Positions 1 through 8,821 are shown, numbered from the stretch's first letter. The stretch: DNA of 53,159 nt from Lachnospiraceae bacterium (GCA_900757195.1 CAAEMZ010000029.1:1-53159), one strand, 5' to 3'. Notes: generated by a model from the sequence alone, not told the origin. Program-made: numbers and translations.

Positions 1-1
1 G

Positions 2-1090
2 GGTCTGATGGAAGTAATCAAGGGATGCTATGATGCCTTCCTCGGCAAAGAAGTAGATCTGACGATGGATGTCAAACCAGCAGGCCGTGTGGCTGTATCC
101 GACGGAGATATTGACACATCGGATATTAAATTCGGATATTGTACCGAATTTATCGTTATGCTGGAAAAACCATATACTCAGAAAACTGAAAATGAATTTA
201 AAGAATTCCTTTCTTCTATCGGTGACAGTATCGTGTGCGTGAATGATGAAGATATCGTTAAAGTTCACGTACATACGAATGATCCGGGACTTGCCATTCA
301 GAGAGGTCTTACCTACGGCTCCCTGACAAGTATGAAGATTGATAATATGCGTGAAGAACATCAGGAAAAGGTTATTAAAGATGCAGAGCGAAAAGCGGCA
401 GAGGCACAGCAGTCTGTTCCGGAAGAACGAAAAGCGACCGGATTTATTGCCGTATCCATTGGCGAAGGCGTCAATGAAATTTTTAAAGGTCTTGGTGTGG
501 ACTACATTATCGAAGGCGGCCAGACGATGAATCCGAGTACGGAGGATATTATGAAAGCTGTCGATAAGGTAAATGCGGATACGATTTTTGTACTGCCGAA
601 CAACAGTAACATTATTCTGGCGGCAGAACAGGCAAAATCCCTTGTGGAAGACAAAAAACTGATCGTGATTCCGTCAAAAACAGTGCCGCAGGGAATCACA
701 GCCGTTGTCAACTATATTGACGGTGAAACACCGGAGGTCAATGCGGAACATATGACCGGAGAGATGAGCCGTGTAAAAACCGGACAGGTGACATATGCGG
801 TCAGAGATACGGTGATTGATGATAAAACGATTAAAGAAGGCGACATTATGGGTATCGGAGACGCAGGGATTATTTCTGTGTGTCCGGATATCGATGCGGC
901 AACGGAAGAATTGGTGGACGCCCTTGTGGATGAGGACTCGGAACTTATCAGCATCTACTATGGCGAAGACGTTTCTTCGGAAACAGCGGAAGCGCTGGCA
1001 GCAAAGCTTGAAGAAAAATATCCGGATGTGGATGTGGAACTTCAGAACGGCGGACAGCCGATTTACTATTATGTGCTTTCGGTGGAATAA
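2..1090 (+). CDS. fakA: Fatty acid kinase subunit FakA (YloV family), 5' end cut off by window
   Basis: This is the C-terminal two thirds of a FakA/YloV-like protein. In the family, FakA is the ATP-binding DhaL-type subunit that phosphorylates fatty acids held by FakB, feeding PlsX/PlsY phospholipid synthesis. The reading frame is open from base 2, beginning GLMEVIKGCYDAFLGKE, which resembles the end of the DhaL (DAK2) domain, so the ATP-binding N-terminus lies outside the window. The ATG at 8 is internal and not the true start. About 362 codons remain of a usual length near 550, covering the middle and C-terminal domains. The position just upstream of recG is typical of Firmicutes. A terminator follows at 1116. 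An older name for the family is DAK2-domain protein. Confidence 0.85.
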   Translation, partial: GLMEVIKGCYDAFLGKEVDLTMDVKPAGRVAVSDGDIDTSDIKFGYCTEFIVMLEKPYTQKTENEFKEFLSSIGDSIVCVNDEDIVKVHVHTNDPGLAIQRGLTYGSLTSMKIDNMREEHQEKVIKDAERKAAEAQQSVPEERKATGFIAVSIGEGVNEIFKGLGVDYIIEGGQTMNPSTEDIMKAVDKVNADTIFVLPNNSNIILAAEQAKSLVEDKKLIVIPSKTVPQGITAVVNYIDGETPEVNAEHMTGEMSRVKTGQVTYAVRDTVIDDKTIKEGDIMGIGDAGIISVCPDIDAATEELVDALVDEDSELISIYYGEDVSSETAEALAAKLEEKYPDVDVELQNGGQPIYYYVLSVE

Positions 1091-1115
1091 CCCATTCAAC
1101 GGACATTAGGAATAT

Positions 1116-1148
1116 AAAGGAATGCTGCGCCGGCGGCATTCCTTTTTT
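1116..1148 (+). terminator. Rho-independent terminator after fakA
   Basis: The arms GGAATGC (1119-1125) and GCATTCC (1136-1142) pair, extended by AAA/TTT, and are followed by a run of T. It ends only about 10 bases before the recG ATG, so any recG transcript from upstream must read through it. Confidence 0.8.
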
Positions 1149-1157
1149 GGTGGATAG

Positions 1158-3206
1158 ATGAAAATAACAGATGCTGTCCGAAGCCTGAAGGGCGTCGGCG
1201 ATAAAACAGAAAAAAGTTTAAATAAATTAGGCATATTTACGATAGAGGATTTGATCGAATTTTATCCGCGGGGTTACCAGTCCTATGAAGCGCCGGTGTA
1301 TCTTTCCGATGCAGTGCCGGAAAAACGGCAGGCGATTATCGGATATCTTCATCGGGGACTCGTGCGGATTCCCGGCGGACGGGTGGAAAAAACAAGCGGA
1401 ACGCTGATCGAAGACGGACGCAGACTCCAGCTTTTATGGTACCGGATGCCCTATTTGAAAAAACAGATCATTTCAGGAAAAAACTATATTTTTTACGGAA
1501 CCGTCAAAACTAAGAACGGACAGTGGACGATGGAACAGCCGGAAGTCTATGAACCGGAGGCTTATGAAAAACTTCAGTCCACGGTTCAGCCGGTATATTC
1601 GCTGACGGAGGGGCTTCATCAAAAGACGCTCAGCAAGCTGATCCGGCAGGTTTTTGACGAAGATCCCCTTTTTGAGGAATACCTTCCGGAAGATCTCAGA
1701 GAGGAACTGAAATTATCCGAATACAATGATGCTGTTCAGAACATCCATTTTCCTGAAAACAGGGAAGCGCTTGGGCAGGCACGGCGCCGTCTCGGCTTTG
1801 ATGAATTTTTTCTTTTTGCTCTGGCAATACAGCGGATGAAGCATTTCAGGGAACGTTCGGAAAACAGGCATCAGGCCGCGTCACTGACATGGGCCGGGGC
1901 TTTTATAAAGGGACTCAGCTACACATTGACAGGGGCTCAGATGAGGGCGTGGGAAGATATTTCCAGAGATTTTTCCGGAGATCATGCCATGAACCGGCTG
2001 CTTCAGGGGGATGTGGGGTCCGGAAAGACGGTGCTCGCCCAACTGGCCCTTCTGACCGGCGTTCAGGCCGGATATCAGGGGTGTCTGATGGCGCCGACGG
2101 AGGTGCTGGCGCGGCAGCATTACGAAAGCTTTGTCCGTGATTTTGAAAAATTCCGTGAGGATACAGGAATCAACATCCGCTGCGGCCTGCTCATCGGCTC
2201 CATGAAGGCCGGAGAAAAGCGGCGGATCTATGCAGCGGCGGCCAGTCATGAAATTGACATTCTGATCGGCACCCATGCCCTGATTCAGGAGGGGCTTACG
2301 TTTGAAAATCTCGGTCTTGTGATTACCGATGAGCAGCATCGTTTTGGGGTGAATCAGCGGGAATGGCTTTCGGGAAAAGGACGGACGCCCCATATCCTTG
2401 TCATGAGCGCCACGCCGATTCCGAGAACTCTGGCCATTGTTCTCTACGGTGATCTGGATATTTCAGTCATCGATGAACTTCCGGCCCGGAGAAAGCCGAT
2501 TAAAAACTGTGTGGTGGATACGGGATACCGTCCAGCGGCCTATCGTTTTATTGAGAAACAGGTCCGGGAAGGCCATCAGGTCTACATTATCTGTCCGATG
2601 GTCGAAGAAAGTGAAATGATGGATCTGGAGAATGTCATCGACTATACGGACCGGCTGAAAAATATTTTGCCGCCCCATATTTGTGTGGAATATCTTCACG
2701 GGAAGATGAACGGCGCCAGGAAGGATGCGATTATGGAGCGGTTCCGGGATAATGAGATTCAGGTGCTCGTATCCACGACCGTTATCGAAGTCGGTATCAA
2801 TGTGCCGAATGCTACGGTGATGATGGTTGAAAATGCGGAACGGTTCGGTCTGGCCCAGCTTCATCAGCTCCGTGGACGGGTTGGCCGCGGCGAGGCCCAG
2901 TCCTACTGTATATTTGTTCAGTCGGGAAAGAGCGATCGCAGCAAGGAGCGGCTGGAGATTCTCGTTCATTCCAACGATGGGTTTTATATTGCCGGTGAAG
3001 ATCTGAAGCTTCGGGGGCCGGGCGATATGTTCGGGCTGCGGCAGAGCGGTCTGATGGATTTTCATATTGCGGATCTGTATCAGGACGGAGATCTGCTTCA
3101 GATGGCGGGGGACTGTGCAAAAAAATTTAAAAATGAATTGCCGGAAAATCTTGAGCGCCGGATGAACCGATATATGCTCATGGCCGGAAAGGATATTGTT
3201 CTCTAA
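1158..3206 (+). CDS. recG: ATP-dependent DNA helicase RecG
   Basis: RecG is a superfamily 2 double-stranded DNA translocase that remodels stalled replication forks and branch-migrates Holliday junctions. The 682 residues match the family length. The N-terminal part (about 1-200) carries the wedge/OB region. The helicase core shows Walker A GDVGSGKT at about 284-291, the DEQH box at 391-394 followed by RFG, and the later motif QLRGRVGRG. The C-terminal part contains the TRG-like region around GPGDMFGLRQSG. The start at 1158 has GGTGG a few bases upstream, squeezed against the preceding terminator. No frameshift is seen. The next gene (a spore protein) has its own promoter, so recG appears to end its transcription unit. 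Confidence 0.96.
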   Translation: MKITDAVRSLKGVGDKTEKSLNKLGIFTIEDLIEFYPRGYQSYEAPVYLSDAVPEKRQAIIGYLHRGLVRIPGGRVEKTSGTLIEDGRRLQLLWYRMPYLKKQIISGKNYIFYGTVKTKNGQWTMEQPEVYEPEAYEKLQSTVQPVYSLTEGLHQKTLSKLIRQVFDEDPLFEEYLPEDLREELKLSEYNDAVQNIHFPENREALGQARRRLGFDEFFLFALAIQRMKHFRERSENRHQAASLTWAGAFIKGLSYTLTGAQMRAWEDISRDFSGDHAMNRLLQGDVGSGKTVLAQLALLTGVQAGYQGCLMAPTEVLARQHYESFVRDFEKFREDTGINIRCGLLIGSMKAGEKRRIYAAAASHEIDILIGTHALIQEGLTFENLGLVITDEQHRFGVNQREWLSGKGRTPHILVMSATPIPRTLAIVLYGDLDISVIDELPARRKPIKNCVVDTGYRPAAYRFIEKQVREGHQVYIICPMVEESEMMDLENVIDYTDRLKNILPPHICVEYLHGKMNGARKDAIMERFRDNEIQVLVSTTVIEVGINVPNATVMMVENAERFGLAQLHQLRGRVGRGEAQSYCIFVQSGKSDRSKERLEILVHSNDGFYIAGEDLKLRGPGDMFGLRQSGLMDFHIADLYQDGDLLQMAGDCAKKFKNELPENLERRMNRYMLMAGKDIVL

Positions 3207-3214
3207 AAAATACC

Positions 3215-3244
3215 AGAGTATTTGCCGCAGGATAACATATACTA
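3215..3244 (+). promoter_or_regulatory. Candidate sigma-G (forespore) promoter for the SASP gene
   Basis: AGAGTA (3215-3220) and TATACTA (3238-3244) are separated by 17 bases. This is close to the sigma-G pattern TGAATA / CATACTA known for SASP genes. The distance to the ATG at 3300 is reasonable. Assignment to sigma-G rests on similarity and on the downstream gene. Confidence 0.55.
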
Positions 3245-3299
3245 GGGAATGTAGCTACAAAGGAAACTGTCGTAAAAAATTGAAACGGAGGAATTTGCT

Positions 3300-3509
3300 A
3301 TGAGCAGAAGAAGTTCTAACACTCCTGAAGTACCAACAGCAAAGGATGCACTTGACCGATTCAAATTTGAAGTTGCCAACGAAATCGGCGTCCCTTTAAA
3401 ACAGGGATATAACGGTGATCTGACTTCCCGTGAAAACGGCTCTGTCGGCGGCGAAATGGTCCGTCAGATGATCCGGAGACAGGAAGAGGAAATGGCAAAT
3501 CAGCAGTAA
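3300..3509 (+). CDS. Alpha/beta-type small acid-soluble spore protein
   Basis: This 69-residue protein belongs to the alpha/beta SASP family, which coats and protects DNA in the dormant spore and is degraded at germination by the protease GPR. The segment KFEVANEIGV (residues 22-31) matches the GPR recognition site, with expected cleavage between Glu28 and Ile29. The C-terminal half carries the conserved pattern GYNGDLTSRENGSVGGEMVR. A strong site CGGAGG lies at 3286-3291. The gene is monocistronic between its own promoter and a terminator, as is usual for SASPs. It is good evidence that the host forms endospores. Confidence 0.95.
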   Translation: MSRRSSNTPEVPTAKDALDRFKFEVANEIGVPLKQGYNGDLTSRENGSVGGEMVRQMIRRQEEEMANQQ

Positions 3510-3530
3510 CTTTTGCAAGTACCCATGTCG

Positions 3531-3562
3531 GAAAGGGGCCGCAGTGTGCGGCCGCTTTCTTT
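3531..3562 (+). terminator. Rho-independent terminator after the SASP gene
   Basis: GGCCGCA (3537-3543), a GTG loop and TGCGGCC (3547-3553) form a very stable hairpin, followed by GCTTTCTTT. Confidence 0.85.
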
Positions 3563-3606
3563 ATGGCGGAGGGTGAAAAAATTTTACAAAAATCTTTGAT
3601 ATTCGC

Positions 3607-3634
3607 TTGACAAATAGTAGAATTATACTAAAAT
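3607..3634 (+). promoter_or_regulatory. Sigma-A-type promoter for rsmD-coaD
   Basis: TTGACA (3607-3612), a 16-base spacer and TAAAAT (3629-3634) lie about 30 bases upstream of rsmD. Confidence 0.65.
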
Positions 3635-3666
3635 TATAAGAAGTTAAGTGTAAAGGATGGTGGCTT

Positions 3667-4221
3667 ATGAGAGTTATTTCCGGGAGCGCCCGACGTATAC
3701 AATTAAAAACAGTTGAAGGGATGGGTACACGCCCGACGACGGACCGGATTAAAGAGACACTGTTCAATATACTTCAACCCGAGTTATACCGCGCTCGCTT
3801 TTTGGATTTATTCAGCGGAAGTGGGGCCATCGGCATCGAAGCCTTGAGCAGGGGATGCGGGATGGCTGTTTTTGTAGAAAATGATCGTGAAGCGACAGCC
3901 TGTATTCGGGAGAATCTTGAAAGAACAAAACTTTTTGAGACAGCGGAAGTTATGCAGAAAGATGTTTTTGCAGCGCTTGAAACGCTGGAAAAAGAGGGAA
4001 AAAGTTTTGATATTATTTTTATGGACCCGCCTTATGACAGACTTTTCGAAAAAAAGGTTCTGGACCGCCTTTCCGGTTCTGCGCTGATACATGAAGAAAC
4101 TCTGATTGTTGTCGAAGCCAGTCTGAAAACGGATTTTTCGTACATAGAAGATTCAGGATACAAAATCATCAGGGAAAAACGGTATAAGACCAATAAACAC
4201 CTTTTCCTGACAATAAAATAA
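3667..4221 (+). CDS. rsmD: 16S rRNA (guanine-966-N2)-methyltransferase RsmD
   Basis: RsmD methylates G966 of 16S rRNA during assembly of the small subunit, using S-adenosylmethionine. The 184 residues match the family. The start MRVISGSARR and the segment RPTTDRIKETLFNIL are characteristic. The SAM-binding motif LDLFSGSGAIG spans residues 46-56 and the catalytic DPPY motif residues 120-123. The gene is followed 19 bases later by coaD, the classic rsmD-coaD pair. The start has GGATGG just upstream and a promoter at 3607. Confidence 0.95.
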   Translation: MRVISGSARRIQLKTVEGMGTRPTTDRIKETLFNILQPELYRARFLDLFSGSGAIGIEALSRGCGMAVFVENDREATACIRENLERTKLFETAEVMQKDVFAALETLEKEGKSFDIIFMDPPYDRLFEKKVLDRLSGSALIHEETLIVVEASLKTDFSYIEDSGYKIIREKRYKTNKHLFLTIK

Positions 4222-4240
4222 TATAACCGAGGATACAAAA

Positions 4241-4729
4241 ATGAAAAGAGCGATTTATACCGGAAGCTTTGATCCGGTGACTTACGGACATCTGGATGTT
4301 ATTAGCCGTGCATCCAATATGGTTGACGAATTAATTGTTGCGGTGCTTAAAAACAGTTCAAAAAGTCCATTGTTTTCTATAGAAGAACGTGTTAGAATGT
4401 TAGAAGAAGTCACAAAAGATATTCCAAATGTGTGTGTAACTTCTTTTGAGGGGCTGACCATCGATTTTGCAGATAAGATGGACGCACATATCATTGTACG
4501 TGGACTCCGCGCGATTACGGATTTTGAATATGAACTTCAGATGGCACAGACAAACCGGATCGTCAATCCAAAGGTCGATACCATGTTTCTTGTAACCAGT
4601 GAGGAATATTCGTATCTGAGTTCCACTGTCTTAAAAGAGATTGCCAGATATGGAGGTGCCCTGGATCGTTTCGCTCCGCCATATATCATTGAAAAAGTCA
4701 AGTCGAAATACAGCATAAAAGGAGAATAA
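4241..4729 (+). CDS. coaD: Pantetheine-phosphate adenylyltransferase CoaD
   Basis: CoaD transfers AMP from ATP to 4'-phosphopantetheine to make dephospho-CoA, the penultimate step of coenzyme A synthesis. At 162 residues it is full length. The nucleotidyltransferase motif TYGH lies at residues 14-17 after TGSFDP, and the second motif YLSSTVLKE at about 125-133 corresponds to the family ISSTxxR-type loop. It shares a transcription unit with rsmD upstream and with the coiled-coil gene that starts three bases after its stop. Confidence 0.97.
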   Translation: MKRAIYTGSFDPVTYGHLDVISRASNMVDELIVAVLKNSSKSPLFSIEERVRMLEEVTKDIPNVCVTSFEGLTIDFADKMDAHIIVRGLRAITDFEYELQMAQTNRIVNPKVDTMFLVTSEEYSYLSSTVLKEIARYGGALDRFAPPYIIEKVKSKYSIKGE

Positions 4730-4732
4730 ATA

Positions 4733-5437
4733 ATGAGTAGAATTGAGCAGTTAATTGATGAAATAGAAGAGTTTGTGGAAAGCTGTAAGCCGCAGCCTTT
4801 TTCTCAGACAAAAATTATTGTTCCGAAGGACGAATTGTTTGAATTATTAACAGAATTAAGATTAAAAACTCCGGATGAAATTAAAAGATATCAGAAAATC
4901 ATTGCAAATAAAGATAAGATCATCGGTGATGCACAGGCTCAGGCAGAACGGATGCTGGAAGAAACAACTGCTTACACAAACCAGCTGGTCGAAGAACATC
5001 AGATTATGCTGAAAGCCTATGAACGGGCGGAAGAAGTGCTGAATGCAGCCAATGCCCAGGCGGAAGCAACTATTAATGAAGCCAATGCCAATGCCGAAGA
5101 GATTCGTTTGAACGCACTGCAGTATACGAAAGAACTGGTGGATAATCTGGAAGCTATCGTCAGCGGCGCGCTGGCTGTTTCGAAAGAACATACCACCGGA
5201 CTTATCACAGGTTTATCCTCCAGCCTTCAGATCCTCAAAGAGAATCAGGATGCACTGGGAACCCAGTTGAATCAGCCGGTACCTTCGGAGGAAGCGCCGG
5301 TTTATACCCCTTCCGAAGAAGAAGATTCTCTGGCAGAAGCGTATGAAGATGATTACGATGAAGACGATTATGAAGAAGAAACGGATGATGTCGAAGACGA
5401 AGACGATGAAGAATTCGACTACGAAGATATCGACTGA
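4733..5437 (+). CDS. Acidic coiled-coil protein of unknown function (DivIVA / ATPase-subunit-like)
   Basis: I do not recognise a named family with certainty. The 234-residue protein has three parts. A short N-terminal region contains KIIVPKDELFELLTELRLK. A long helical, Ala/Glu/Gln-rich stretch (about 50-150) repeats patterns such as ANAQAEATINEANANAEE and is a clear coiled-coil candidate. The C-terminal tail from about residue 190 is very rich in Asp and Glu. No membrane segment or signal peptide is visible. Similar proteins in clostridia are often labelled ATPase or V-type H-subunit-like because of the coiled coil, which is not evidence of that function. It starts 3 bases after coaD with site AAGGAG, so it is translated from the rsmD-coaD message. 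A structural or division-site role is only a guess. Confidence 0.85.
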   Translation: MSRIEQLIDEIEEFVESCKPQPFSQTKIIVPKDELFELLTELRLKTPDEIKRYQKIIANKDKIIGDAQAQAERMLEETTAYTNQLVEEHQIMLKAYERAEEVLNAANAQAEATINEANANAEEIRLNALQYTKELVDNLEAIVSGALAVSKEHTTGLITGLSSSLQILKENQDALGTQLNQPVPSEEAPVYTPSEEEDSLAEAYEDDYDEDDYEEETDDVEDEDDEEFDYEDID

Positions 5438-5453
5438 TTCTCTTAGATTCTGA

Positions 5454-6320
5454 TTAAATCATATAGTGAAGAAGCATATACATGATGGATGAAGCGATAG
5501 CGGATGCTATGGCTTTATCTGTCATGTATTTTTTTATGGATAAATGGCTGTGGACGATCATACTCCGGGTCTGGGCAAAAACAGAGAGACCGCCGAAAGA
5601 AATGATTCCGGTAATCAGCGGGAGCTTCAGTGCAGGCGGCAGGTCCATCGGTGCGAGAAATTCCACGGCGGCGGTCATTTCCAGGCAGCCGGTAAGAACA
5701 GCCCGGATTAACGGCGGGAATATGGGAATTCTCCGGATAAAGGCAGCGGCGGCTGCGGCGGCGAGAATATATCCGCAAATCCGGACAATCGTTTCAAAGG
5801 TATCCTGAAAAACCCGGTCTGTCAGGGACATTTTTGAAGGTGCGGACTGGGCCCGGAGGACCGTTGGCGCAGGCCGGGACTGTTTTCGGGAAGAAAAACA
5901 GGAAATCAGGATTCCGGTCAGAAGATTTCCGGCGAGGATGGCCGCATACATTTGCAGTCCGTAAACCGGACGGCCAAGACTTTCCAGGCCGACAAAGCTG
6001 AGCATATAGGCCGGGCTTGGATTATTGCAGATGACAAGCATGGCCCGGGGCGTGAAAAGTCCGCCGTCATACTGTTCGGCGACGACTTTGGCGCCCAGAG
6101 GATAACCGGATAAAAAGCCGGCGAAAAGGGAAAGGCGGCGGGCGTATCTGCTGTCATGGCTTAAAGCTTTAAAAAGGGTCGTTAAGAGAATAAAGGGGTA
6201 GAGGGAAGGAATTACCTGTGTGAAGGACAGAGAAAGCCCTCTGCGCACGCCTTCGCCGGAAATTTCCGGGAAAAGCAGGCAGAGGAAGAAGAAAAACAGG
6301 CATATAAGCATCAGGATCAC
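5454..6320 (-). CDS. ylbJ: YlbJ-type sporulation integral membrane protein (nucleoside-recognition domain), short form
   Basis: The protein is strongly hydrophobic, with several likely membrane segments starting at residue 2. It carries two patterns typical of YlbJ and related Gate-domain proteins: GFLSGYPLGAKVV near residue 70 and CNNPSPAYM near residue 97. In Bacillus, YlbJ is a mother-cell (sigma-E) protein needed for heat-resistant spores. This copy has 288 residues, clearly shorter than the roughly 400 of Bacillus YlbJ. Translation begins at a GTG (6320) with AAAAGG close upstream; an ATG three codons later is the alternative start. It lies 32 bases downstream of tmcAL on the same strand and converges with the coiled-coil gene. 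Confidence 0.8.
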   Translation of the reverse strand: MILMLICLFFFFLCLLFPEISGEGVRRGLSLSFTQVIPSLYPFILLTTLFKALSHDSRYARRLSLFAGFLSGYPLGAKVVAEQYDGGLFTPRAMLVICNNPSPAYMLSFVGLESLGRPVYGLQMYAAILAGNLLTGILISCFSSRKQSRPAPTVLRAQSAPSKMSLTDRVFQDTFETIVRICGYILAAAAAAAFIRRIPIFPPLIRAVLTGCLEMTAAVEFLAPMDLPPALKLPLITGIISFGGLSVFAQTRSMIVHSHLSIKKYMTDKAIASAIASSIMYMLLHYMI

Positions 6321-6352
6321 AGGCCTTTTTATTTAGACTATGCGGCCGGAAC

Positions 6353-7594
6353 TCAGATAATGACAATGGGCTGGCTGTATTCATTTTTCAGAGGCTGTCC
6401 GAACTTCATCTGACAGGCGGTCCGGTATATATCCGCAGCAAAAATATCCGCCTGCATGAGCCGGAGCCCGTTGCCGTGGAGAATTTCCGGGCAGGCCGTC
6501 ATTTTTGTAATCATCGGAATCGAAGCGGTCTGTTTTAAAAGGGTGAGCAGCGCCCGGGAATCCTGCCGGAATCCGAGAATCCGGGCGTAGTAGGCATAAC
6601 CGTCGGCCCTGGCCCGGCTGAGGACCGAAGCAGGAATATCCAGAAGAATATGGGCAGCGCACCGAGAGAGACGGCTGTAGGTATAGGCCCTGTTTTTTAA
6701 ACGGAGCAGATAGCTGTCAAGATCGGTGTATTCGTGAAAACAGCGGCGCATCCGGTTTGCAATATCCGGTGTCACATCGCAGTAGTCTGTGAGGGAACCG
6801 GAGCGGGAAAGCATGGCGGCGGCAAATAATCCCGAAAAGTCGGCGGATGCCATCGGAAGCCGCTGGCGGTAAAAGGTTTCCAAAATCTGCCGGGTGGTGT
6901 CGGGAATTCCGTTCATGGCATTTATATAATGAAGGTCTTTGGCAGAATGGAGACTGCCCCGGAGGGCAGAGGCGGATAAAAAGTCCCCTTTTTGAACGGA
7001 ACTGTGATAGCCTTCGCCCTTTCTCTGAAGAATATCCGGACGGATGGAGGAAGCGGAGGCCTTCAGGGCACAGACATATTCAAGAGCCAGAATATTATTC
7101 GGCTGAGTCAGGAGTGGCGGCACATCCATCAGCGCCTTTAATGCCTTTTCCCGGGCGGCCGGGTAGGAGAGACCGCTTTTCAAACCATCGGTCAGATGCT
7201 CCCGGAAAGGCGCCGGCTCATGGATGAGGATATCGGCAGCCTGTTCAAGAAGCTGCAGATGCCGGCCGCTGTCCCCGTCGGTCTCACAGCCAAAACACAG
7301 ATAGTCAATACAGTTCAGCCGGTTGAGATGGGCGACTGCTCCCGAAGCGAAAACGGGCGCGCTCCCGAGGGCATAGAAAACGGGCAGCTCCAGCACCAGA
7401 TCCGCACCGCCGAGGAGGGCGGACCGGGCACGGAGATGCTTATCCATACAGGCGGGTTCGCCGCGCTGAGTGAAATTTCCGCTCATGATAACAATAATAT
7501 AATCCAAATGATGTTTCTGCCGAAAAACCTCCAACTGGTATTGATGTCCGTTGTGGAAAGGGTTGTATTCGGCGATGACGGCACCGATCTTCAT
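6353..7594 (-). CDS. tmcAL: tRNA(Met) cytidine acetate ligase TmcAL (YlbM)
   Basis: TmcAL uses acetate and ATP to form N4-acetylcytidine at the wobble base of elongator tRNA(Met). It belongs to the nucleotidyltransferase superfamily, shown by EYNPFHNGH at residues 9-17 (HNGH at 14-17), by SGNFTQRGEP, and by LELPVFYALGSA further on. The 413 residues match the family. The start at 7594 has GGGAGG a few bases upstream. ylbJ follows on the same strand. The ylbM/ylbJ pairing and the nearby ylbN-rpmF echo the Bacillus ylb region. A TATAAT-like hexamer (minus strand, 7632-7637) could serve as its promoter, but no clear -35 is visible. Confidence 0.93.
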   Translation of the reverse strand: MKIGAVIAEYNPFHNGHQYQLEVFRQKHHLDYIIVIMSGNFTQRGEPACMDKHLRARSALLGGADLVLELPVFYALGSAPVFASGAVAHLNRLNCIDYLCFGCETDGDSGRHLQLLEQAADILIHEPAPFREHLTDGLKSGLSYPAAREKALKALMDVPPLLTQPNNILALEYVCALKASASSIRPDILQRKGEGYHSSVQKGDFLSASALRGSLHSAKDLHYINAMNGIPDTTRQILETFYRQRLPMASADFSGLFAAAMLSRSGSLTDYCDVTPDIANRMRRCFHEYTDLDSYLLRLKNRAYTYSRLSRCAAHILLDIPASVLSRARADGYAYYARILGFRQDSRALLTLLKQTASIPMITKMTACPEILHGNGLRLMQADIFAADIYRTACQMKFGQPLKNEYSQPIVII

Positions 7595-7724
7595 AAAAAC
7601 CTCCCGTATGTTTTGAATTCGTTATATATGTATTATAGGCATATTCAGGAAAATAAAAAGAGTTATTTTTAAAATATGCTCAAAAAAAAATACAAAAATT
7701 CCCCCTTATGTCCGACAAAAGAAC

Positions 7725-7753
7725 TTGTTTTGCACTTTTAACTAGTATATAAT
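7725..7753 (+). promoter_or_regulatory. Sigma-A-type promoter for pta
   Basis: TTGTTT (7725-7730), a 17-base spacer and consensus TATAAT (7748-7753) lie about 45 bases before the pta start. Confidence 0.7.
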
Positions 7754-7798
7754 GTAAAGAGAAAATAATTTTTTTAAATATGAAAGGGGATATTTAAC

Positions 7799-8803
7799 AT
7801 GGGATTTATTGATGGAATCAAAGCTCGTGCAAAAGCTGATAAAAAGACGATCGTACTTCCAGAGTCTTACGATATGCGTGTTATCGAAGCTGCAAGCAAA
7901 ATTGTAAAAGAGGGAGTGGCTGATGTCATTCTTATCGGCGATCCGGATGATATCGCTAAATCTGCTGCAGGTTTCGATTTAACAGGTGTTCAGATCGTAA
8001 ACCCTGAAACTTTCGAACGTCTGGATGACTTCATCGTTCATTTCTATGAACTCCGTAAGAGAAAAGGTATGACTTTGAACGATTCAAGACGTATCCTTAC
8101 ATCAAACTTCTTATTCTTCGGCGTTATGATGATTAAGATGGGACTGGCTGACGGTATGGTTGGTGGATGTACAACACCTACAGCAAACCTTCTTCGTCCA
8201 TCCCTGCAGATTCTTAAAACTGCTCCGGAAAGCAAACTGGTTTCCGCTTTCTTCGTACTTGATGTACCGAACTGCGAATACGGCGCTGACGGCGTATTCA
8301 TCTTCTCTGATGCCGGTCTGAACCAGAACCCGACATCCGAAGAACTTGCACATATCGCTTACGATTCTGCAAAAACATTTGAAACATTAGTTGGTAAAAA
8401 ACCTATCACAGCAATGCTTTCCCACTCCACAATGGGTAGTGCAAGCCATGCAGACGTTGATAAAGTAAGAAACGGTGTTGAATTTGCACATCAGGAATAT
8501 CCGGACCTTCTTGTGGATGGTGAATTCCAGCTCGATGCTGCAATCGTACCGGAAGTTGGACAGCAGAAAGCTCCTGGCAACGAAATTGCCGGACATGCAA
8601 ACGTTCTTATCTTCCCTGACCTTGATGCAGGTAACATCGGTTACAAACTGGTTCAGAGACTTGCGAAAGCAGAAGCTTACGGACCGATCACACAGGGTCT
8701 TGCAGGTCCTGTGAATGACCTTTCCCGTGGATGTTCTGCAGATGACATCGTTGGCGTTACTGCAATCACTGCTGTACAGGCTCAGATGTCAAAGAAAAAC
8801 TAA
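7799..8803 (+). CDS. pta: Phosphate acetyltransferase
   Basis: Pta interconverts acetyl-CoA and acetyl phosphate, the first step of the acetate-forming, ATP-yielding fermentation branch. The 334 residues match the short Firmicute form. Family segments include TIVLPESYDMRVIEAA near the N-terminus, MVGGCTTPTANLLRPSLQI near residue 120, SHSTMGSASH, and DGEFQLDAAIVPEVGQQKAPG. Codon choice is biased toward the codons seen in the ribosomal protein genes here, which fits high expression. Promoter and terminator flank the gene, so it is monocistronic. The usual partner ackA is not downstream: the next gene is ylbN. Confidence 0.96.
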   Translation: MGFIDGIKARAKADKKTIVLPESYDMRVIEAASKIVKEGVADVILIGDPDDIAKSAAGFDLTGVQIVNPETFERLDDFIVHFYELRKRKGMTLNDSRRILTSNFLFFGVMMIKMGLADGMVGGCTTPTANLLRPSLQILKTAPESKLVSAFFVLDVPNCEYGADGVFIFSDAGLNQNPTSEELAHIAYDSAKTFETLVGKKPITAMLSHSTMGSASHADVDKVRNGVEFAHQEYPDLLVDGEFQLDAAIVPEVGQQKAPGNEIAGHANVLIFPDLDAGNIGYKLVQRLAKAEAYGPITQGLAGPVNDLSRGCSADDIVGVTAITAVQAQMSKKN

Positions 8804-8821
8804 TTTTTGAAATTTTTCAGG

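Noticed and set aside
5482..5808. Plus-strand reading frame opposite ylbJ
   Set aside because: It is antisense to a clear membrane protein gene, has Ala/Arg-rich low-complexity content, and has no ribosome binding site.
7196..7672. Plus-strand reading frame opposite tmcAL
   Set aside because: It is antisense to a strongly conserved gene and resembles no protein family.
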